Made by a program: the position numbers and the translations under genes. Source: Tetrahymena thermophila SB210 (lineage: Eukaryota > Ciliophora > Oligohymenophorea > Hymenostomatida > Tetrahymenidae). Taken from it: DNA of 64,000 bases. Positions 57,265 to 64,000 of the stretch are shown here, in pieces (positions within the stretch are counted from its first letter, which is position 1; each line of letters starts with the position of its first letter). The DNA lies in the NCBI RefSeq assembly GCF_000189635.1, contig NW_002476354.1, positions 1 to 64,000 on the forward strand, given 5' to 3'. Below the pieces are notes generated by a model. It saw only the letters and a program-made list of their open reading frames with translations, was not told the DNA's origin and did not search any database.

Positions 57265-60108
57265 ATGGAAGATTTTGAATATAGATAGAAGTAGTTTTTA
57301 TAAAAAAAAATTGATCATCAGGCTTATATTTAAGATAAGTAAAATGATTAGCTGAAGTAATAATAAGAAATATAAAATAGTTAAGTTCATTAAAATTAGA
57401 AGTAAATCGACTAGAGTCATGATTATGATTCTTAAAACCCATGCATTTTTTTTAGAATAAATTATCATATCAGGAAATACATTTTAGGATTTATAACTTT
57501 TAAGTAGCTGAAAAGAATGCTTTACATAAACAAGCAACTTAATTAAGATATTTTAAGCTATTTTAGGACTCATCTGAGAGAATTACATGTTAATGATACT
57601 CTTAGATTTGAAATGGATGGCTATAAGGTCTTTTTCTAAAATTATGGATAAAACATAAAAAAAATTAGCATATTTTGTTAGGGTTTAGATTATAAAGAGC
57701 TATTTAATTCGTTGCCTGATAGTAGAATAGAAGGCGTTAAATTAATAATGTGTCCAAGTTATTGGCTACAGTAAAGATCATTTTATAGACTTCTTAAACT
57801 GAAATTAAGCAAGTCGCTTGTTAGTATTCAAATTTAAGTGTATATGTAAGTTAATAATAATATAATTTAGCAAGAAGAAGTATTCCAAAGTACTTCTTAA
57901 AATTAACAACTAAGCCTAATCTAATGTAAAAGCAATTCTTCTTCTTTGTAATAAAAACCAGTGACATTAGAGTTTCTAAACTCCTTTTGGAGCTGTTTTA
58001 AAGTTTTAAAGAAAATATCTATGAAGGAAGTTTAGACATTTTTAGACCTGACAAATGACTATAATCTTTTACTTCAAAGTATATTCACCACTCCAACCTT
58101 AAATTTAACAGTATTGAAAATACAAAATATGCTGATTCCTTTTTAACTGCTCTAATTAGTACAGCAATAATAAAATTAAAATCAATAATAATAAAATAAT
58201 AATTTCCTATTGAACCCTTAGTATTCTTTATAGATTTAAAATAATAATAATAATAATCAGCAATAAATTTAGTAAAACTATCATTCTCTTCCTATTGCTA
58301 GTTAATTGAACTCTTTGATTCCCTCACCTTCTATATTTTAAATGAGTCCTTCTTAGCCATAATAAAATGGTAGTTAAAATAACTAAACTAATTTATAGCA
58401 AATCTAATAATTAATCTAATAAAGGTAATAACTTAACTAACAAAATGAAGATTACATATTGTCTGAAGAATAAGCAAACGACATTCAAAATTAAATTTAG
58501 TAAATAGATTAATAAATAGCAAACTTACAACAGAATTAAATAATGAATGTATAAGGTAACAATACAAACACGAATAACTAATCCTTAATATAAGTCCTGT
58601 AATTAAATAATTTATTATATAATAACAATGAAATTTTTTCAGATATAGAGGACACATTAAGTTACAAAGAAAGCTAATTATTTCAGAATTAAACTCTCAA
58701 TAAATTTAAAAAGTTATAAAAATTTAAGATATCGAGCACTAGAAACTCAATTCGGTTTTTAGGTATTAATGATCACACTTTAGAAACCTTAATAAAACTG
58801 ATTCCAAAATCTTTGTCTTGCTTAGAAATTGTTGATTACCAGAACGAATCTAATTTAGCTCTAAGAGAAAAGTCTTTTTCAGAAAAAATCTTTGTTTAGT
58901 TCATAGAGCACTTTAATAACCTCTCTCAGTTAAGCATAAATTGTTACAAGACAAGACAACAAATTCCTATTTTTGCTTTTCTTCATATGGAATAAATTTA
59001 TAATAACTTGACATCATTAGGGTTAGCAAGCTGTAATGGAATTAATAAAGAAATATTGAGTTCACTTATATCTAAAAATTGCTCATAACTTCAAGAATTA
59101 TGCATGGATTATACTTAACTCGAGGGAGCTTTAGAAACAATAGCATAATCATAAACAGCTCAATTAAAGAGAATATCTATTAATTATTGTAAAAGAATAA
59201 CAAAAGAGGAAATTATTACTTTTTGTAATAGCTAGACATAATTGGAATATGTTTCTTTCAAATAAATTAAATGTTTTACCAAAAAGGCACTTGTTCCCTT
59301 AGTTAATAATAATTACAAAACCTTAAAAAGTGTAATCCTTGAAGGAAATAAAATAGATAATACTCATATTGCTTTTCTTCTACGTTACTGCAGGTACTTA
59401 ATTTATTATAATTTTTTTATTCATAAATCAAATAATATTTCATAATTTCTCATATTTCTTTTTAATAATTTTGATCACATTTTAGGAAATATTTATTTTT
59501 ATCTACGAAAATATCTATTTATAATTTAAATTTTTTAGTTCGTTATTAATAAAGATTAAACCTGCATACTTAAATTAATGAATTTATTTTTTTACATATA
59601 CAATAGGAATATATAATCTTTATGCTTAAGAAAGATGGATAGAGTAGATGCAAACTTTTCAAATTAATTATTTCATGTAATTATGTAGTTTGCAAAAACA
59701 GAAAACTATAACGAGAAGCATGAGAAATTAACTTATTTAGATATTTCTTTTAACTAAACATTTAATGATGAATCAATATCCTGTATAAGTTAATTGTTTC
59801 CGAATCTGTATACATTTATCTTAGATCAGTGCTCAATACGCTCTCTTACTTCTCTTTTACCACTCAAATATAGTATAAACTCACTAAATCTTTCATCAAA
59901 CTTGATAATTATTAAATCAGAGTAAGACTTTGAAGCATTTTGCAAAACATTATCAGAATTTTACTACTTAAATACTATTTTTATTGAAATCCCTAATATC
60001 GATAGATTTCTTAAGCATTCTAATTTTGTATGGAATACTAAACCTATAATAATAAAAGAATCTTTTAATATGTGTTGCTATCCAATAACTCGCAATACAA
60101 AGTTTTGA
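57265..60108 (+). CDS. large LRR protein with F-box-like segment, 876 aa
   Basis: Exons 57265-59393 (2129 nt) and 59607-60108 (502 nt) with a 213-nt phase-2 intron (AG|GTACTT...AATAG|G). The start MEDFEYRQKQF is followed by a Q-rich stretch. An F-box-like segment then follows at about residues 68-100 (IRKYILGFITFKQLKR and YINKQLNQDIL), weaker than a canonical F-box. Residues 290-440 are Q/N-rich and probably disordered. From about residue 445 LRRs recur in an AMN1-like pattern: LSCLEIVDY, LSQLSINCYKTRQ, LTSLGLASCNGINKE, LQELCMDYTQLEGA, LKRISINYCKRITKEE, LEYVSFKQIKCFTKKA, LKSVILEGNKIDNT, KLTYLDISFNQTFNDES. It may act as a ubiquitin-ligase substrate receptor, as inferred from the F-box-like segment and its neighbour at 52672. 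No catalytic domain is seen. Confidence 0.85.
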
Positions 60109-60609
60109 GTATATTAAAAATAAAACTAATATTCATAAATATTTTATGTATAATAATTTTCTTCGAGTTTTTCTAAATCAAACTTCAATCAATTTCATAA
60201 TGAAATATTAAAATATATTTAAACTAATTTTTTATATTTCAAATGATGAATTTTGTTTGTAGATTTCATTTTAAAATTATTTAAAAATTAAATTTTATTA
60301 TAAAGTAAAATTGGAAATTAATAATAATCCTCATAAGAAGATTACTTTTGAAATAATATTAGAAAAAGTTGTTTAAAAAAGTAGATAGACACAATTAATT
60401 ATATTTTTAATTTATTTAATGTGATCTATATTTATTTGTTTAAATTAATTAAAATTATGGAGAAATCATTATCTGCAAACATCAAAAAAATAAATTATTA
60501 ATAAATAGTGAATCATAAAATTTATAAAGAAATTGCAATTAAATTAGTCAACAAGAGGAGATTTAGAAAGGATCTATTTATAGATGAATTCTTTAATGAT
60601 TATATCTAA
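60109..60609. other. intergenic region before tRNA-Lys copy 1
   Basis: AT-rich 3' flank of the LRR gene. The last 60 bp lead into the tRNA, with no clear shared upstream element apart from TATC(T)AAACCC present before both tRNA copies. Confidence 0.6.
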
Positions 60610-60682
60610 ACCCGTCTAGCTCAGTCGGTAGAGCGCCAGCCTTTTAAGCTGGTGGTCGAGGGTTCGAGCCCCTCGGTGGGTG
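60610..60682 (+). tRNA. tRNA-Lys (anticodon UUU), copy 1
   Basis: A 73-nt cloverleaf: the acceptor ACCCGTC pairs with GGTGGGT (A-T, three C-G, two G-T wobbles, C-G) and has discriminator G. D arm GCTC/GAGC, anticodon stem CCAGC/GCTGG with loop C-T-TTT-A-A, five-base variable loop TGGTC, T arm GAGGG-TTCGAGC-CCCTC. The anticodon UUU reads AAA lysine. No intron and no encoded CCA. The internal pol III promoters are present (A box TAGCTCAGTCGG, B box GGTTCGAGCCC), and a run of seven T starts two bases after the gene. AAA is very frequent in these AT-rich genes, so multiple copies are expected. Confidence 0.98.
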
Positions 60683-60683
60683 A

Positions 60684-60690
60684 TTTTTTT
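60684..60690 (+). terminator. pol III T-run terminator of tRNA-Lys copy 1
   Basis: Seven consecutive T immediately after the tRNA, the standard RNA polymerase III stop signal. Confidence 0.9.
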
Positions 60691-61986
60691 ATATATTTGA
60701 ATAAAGAGCTTTTAAATGAATATATTTTTAAAAAGAAAGAACAGTTTTACAGTAGATTTATCACCTTATTTAAATATTTTGTTTATCATTTTTTATACAA
60801 TTTTTTTTGAATAAAAAGAATTAAATATTTATGTCCTGAAATGAGCTCACCATAAAATCAAAAAGCGTGCAATTAATTAATTTAAGCTGATAATTTTATA
60901 TTTTTGATTAATCTACATTCACTTTTTTATATAGCATTTAATGTGATAAAATATATTAATTATACTAAATTTAATCTGCCAAAGTACTAAATCAATTTAA
61001 AATTATCATTATTATTTTATGATTCTCAAATTTTATTTTTAAATTTTTTTACATTTTTTAATAATTTTTAAGATGAGAAAAATTAAAATTTTAGAAGGAT
61101 TATACTGAGCTATTTGTAATACTAACTATATAATATATAATAAATAAATAAATATAAAATTTAGTGTTAAAAATGGAGTATTTTATAAATCTAATGTATT
61201 CATGCAATTATTTTCTAATTAATGATAATATGTTTTTATTATTTAAAATATATATTTTGCAATTACATACTAAAAGAAATAAGTAAATACAAAACTGGCA
61301 TATTTATTTTGAATTAATAATATTTAATAACTAATAATAAATTGTGTATATTAATACATTAACAATAATGAATTTAATAAAATTAAATCAAATTTATAAT
61401 TAAAGTATTCAAACTACTTTTACAAAATATTCTATCAAAAGAACTTTTTTAAGAAGAAAAGAAATATTTATTTAGTAATTAATTATCTTTGGTTTTTAAT
61501 GAAAGAATAAAATAAGGTAAAACTTAAATAGAAATTTGATAGTTGTGCTATCTTATTTACAATATTTAGGTCTTTTAAATGTTTAATAAATTGAATAGAC
61601 AACTTTTACTTACTAATATTTACATAAAATATTCTGTTTGATAAACAAAGTAATTAAAAAAGAGTTTTTATGTAGTTTTCTCAAGTGAATAGTGAATAGA
61701 TAAATAAATAAAAAATATAAATCTACGAAAGAACTAATTTTTTTTTTCTAATTAATGTATAAAATAAAATTGATTGTTTTTTAAATTTATAAACACTTAC
61801 TTACTTACAATCGTTCAAAAATATTTAATTATTTTTATTTAATTAGCTTTGATAAATACGCAAATTTTTAATAGAAAAGTCTTAATATTGATTCATTAAG
61901 ATAAAAAATAAGAGAAACAATTATAAATTATTATAATTCAATTAAACTAATTACTTCTACGGATTTATTATATTCTTTATCACTAA
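60691..61986. other. intergenic region between tRNA copies
   Basis: About 1.3 kb of plain AT-rich DNA. The two tRNA genes are identical but their flanks are not obviously related beyond the few bases next to the gene. No other gene is seen. Confidence 0.6.
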
Positions 61987-62059
61987 ACCCGTCTAGCTCA
62001 GTCGGTAGAGCGCCAGCCTTTTAAGCTGGTGGTCGAGGGTTCGAGCCCCTCGGTGGGTG
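61987..62059 (+). tRNA. tRNA-Lys (anticodon UUU), copy 2
   Basis: Identical over all 73 nt to the copy at 60610, with the same fold, internal A and B boxes and UUU anticodon. The two copies start 1377 bp apart on the same strand. A run of eight T follows at 62061-62068. Identity of the genes with unrelated flanks points to selection or conversion of the tRNA itself rather than a recent block duplication. Confidence 0.98.
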
Positions 62060-62060
62060 A

Positions 62061-62068
62061 TTTTTTTT
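62061..62068 (+). terminator. pol III T-run terminator of tRNA-Lys copy 2
   Basis: Eight consecutive T one base after the tRNA end. Confidence 0.9.
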
Positions 62069-64000
62069 AATTTTAGAATTATACATGATGTATATACTAG
62101 TAAATGTTTTTATTTGCAAATATCGCAAATTAAAGTGTTAGCAACATACCATTAAAAATAATTAGTTTTGTTTGCTTGATTATTTGTTGTTTTTACTTAA
62201 GACTGATTTATTCAATAATGATTTATGAGTTGATTGGCTAATCTAATCTAATCTTATTATTATTACTTTATTGAATTGTGAATTTACTAAATAGAGTGGG
62301 GATTTGTTGTCAAACGCAATTAAATTAAATCTTAGGAAATTATTAATAATCAAAGCTGCTTTAGATGCTTCCCACTAGAAGTATTTCATAAAATTTTAGA
62401 AGGTTTTTAATTAAGCGTTAGCTATTTTTAGATTGTATATTGAAATAGAGACTTAGCGAAGCTAAATATACAAAAAGGGTGATGATATATTTACAAACTG
62501 GTTAATAAACTTTGTTAAACTTTAATAAATTAGTACAGTAATTTAAAAATAGGGTTATTAACAAACTAAATAGCTGGTTATGTAGACATAAATATTAACT
62601 TCAGTACAATTATATTTTGTTTATGTTTACTTTTATAATGACCTTTTTAATTGAATTTAGTGATTTTATATAAAAAGGAGGGAATATTTCTTCATTTAGT
62701 AATTTAGAAAGGATAATTGGCTGAAATATAATCAGTAAGATTTGATCAGAAAATTTTGCAATTATTATTAATAATTTGTCAAATATTTCTTATTTTTTCT
62801 AGATTTTTGAATATTATATAAAAAACTTTTCTATTGCTAACTAATCTTTTTTATTTAAGCTTCCAAGTTCAAAATATTTATTGATGTATTTATCAACCTA
62901 TTGATTATTATTCTATAGATAAACTTATTATCGTTACATAATTTGAGTTATTTTACTTACTTTTACTATTATGCGTTATATGGTGTTGCTGTTTTGACTC
63001 CATTTGTTGCAAGTATGCATCAAAATACTTTTCTATCAAAATTAAACTAATAACTTTTTAGATAATTAAACCTTATGTCCAACGCTAAAAAAATGTGTTC
63101 ATTAATTGATATAAGATTAAATTTAAAAACCAGTATTGATACTAATTAATCATATTTTATTACTGACTTGAATATATAGCAGTAGAGTAATTTTAAATTT
63201 ACTGAAGTTTTAAATAATTGAAGTTGCTTTAAGGTCAAAAATAAAAATGTTTGTATACTTTTTAAATTTAGTTGTATCGTCTACCTGCATGTATGCCTGC
63301 CAACCAACTAACATATAGAAAAAATTAAAAACAAAATAAACAATTGAATTATGTCTGAAAGGTTTAAATTGAGAAAAAGTGTTTTATTAATAATAAATCA
63401 AATTATTTCTGATCGCTAATGATAGGACTAAATTTTGATTAAAGTAATCAAAATTAGAGTGCATGTAAATAAATTCAAAAAAGAGAGTAATTAATTACCT
63501 TTATTTTGCAATCAATATCCCCTTTAATCAATTTATCAATCTTTATATATTGAAGGGCAAAATATTCTTTCATTCGTATACAATAAATTTGTTAATAAAA
63601 AAATTTAAAAATATAGTTTATTCATCATGACTTTTATTAGATATGAGTGTGAATATTGATTCTAAGATTTTGTTTGTTTGATTAAGGCATATATTTATTT
63701 TCCTAAAAAAAATTAATTGGTTTTTAATGTGAGAGGAATGGTGTTTGTAAAAAGATTTGTTGGTTTCTCAAAGTATGTTTAAGAATAAAAGAATTATCAT
63801 TTCAATTAGTAATTAGAAGAATTTAAAAGAAATCAAAATACATAATTATAAACACATAAATCAATTATTATGATGAATGATTATACTAAATACTAGATAA
63901 AAAAAAGCATTTGAGACTCTCAATTTGTTTATTCAAAAGCAAGATATTTTTTGCCAATAATTTTAATATAAAATATTGTATCTATAAACAAATCAATAAA
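62069..64000. other. right-end region without recognised genes
   Basis: Nearly 2 kb of AT-rich DNA. A few short segments are less AT-rich (around 62280-62480 and 62940-63080), but no frame on either strand gives a believable protein. No repeat shared with the rest of the window is apparent. It may be intergenic or hold diverged exons that I cannot assemble. Confidence 0.4.

Noticed and set aside
58433..58657. Minus-strand 74-codon frame
   Set aside because: Antisense to the Q/N-rich part of the 876-aa LRR gene.

Overview
The window is macronuclear (somatic) genome sequence of a ciliate, almost certainly Tetrahymena. The evidence is extreme A+T richness, long reading frames that only make sense if TAA and TAG encode glutamine and TGA is the sole stop, small AT-rich introns with GTAA...TTTAG borders, Q/N-rich proteins and two tRNA-Lys genes. 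Standard-code translation breaks every real gene here, so all models below were read with the ciliate code. Two 100-N assembly gaps (16902-17001 and 39958-40057) are present.

Layout, left to right: a divergent beta-like tubulin (minus, 1873-3246); LRR gene L1 (minus, 4163-7854); an inverted, head-to-head pair of single-exon LRR-type paralogues (minus 9061-11646, plus 13754-16255) around a 2.1-kb spacer that holds a G-quadruplex motif near its centre; LRR gene L2 (minus, 17385-21461); a 5.5-kb tandem duplication carrying two three-exon cyclic-nucleotide-type potassium channel genes (plus, 22495-27178 and 28007-32903); four more LRR genes, L3 (minus, 34565-37970) and L4, L5, L6 (plus, 38487-43324, 43861-46285, 46764-49576); a multi-pass membrane protein (minus, 50170-51711); an F-box/LRR protein (plus, 52672-54211); a Nup62/Nsp1-type nucleoporin (plus, 54861-56732); a large LRR protein (plus, 57265-60108); and two identical tRNA-Lys(UUU) genes (60610-60682, 61987-62059).

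The most striking element is the six-gene LRR family L1-L6. Every member was rebuilt from sequence to the same plan: a 36-39-nt first exon encoding a similar 12-13-residue peptide, a 56-58-nt intron, a second exon of exactly 50 nt, then 7-13 exons that are nearly all exactly 90 nt (30 codons) and all bounded by phase-2 introns, then a terminal exon of 82-121 nt ending in a basic cap. Each 90-nt exon is one ribonuclease-inhibitor-like LRR (N-x-Q-I-G-D-x-G-A-S-G-L-G-S-A-L-A-x-C-T-N-L-S-N-L-T-L-x-L). Because the repeat exons are symmetric, repeats can be gained, lost or skipped without changing frame: L4 and L6 share flanks and end exons but carry 13 versus 7 repeats, and L5 has one repeat exon without a usable splice donor. 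Thousands of young LRR genes with 90-bp exons and phase-2 introns have been described in Tetrahymena comparative genomics (from memory, Xiong et al. 2019, PLoS Biology). The constant front cassette and the end-cap exon are what I see here in addition.

The region reads as a duplication-rich, fast-evolving neighbourhood: an inverted gene pair, a tandem channel pair, an expanding LRR array with assembly trouble inside it, and a pair of tRNA copies, set beside ordinary housekeeping genes (tubulin, nucleoporin).
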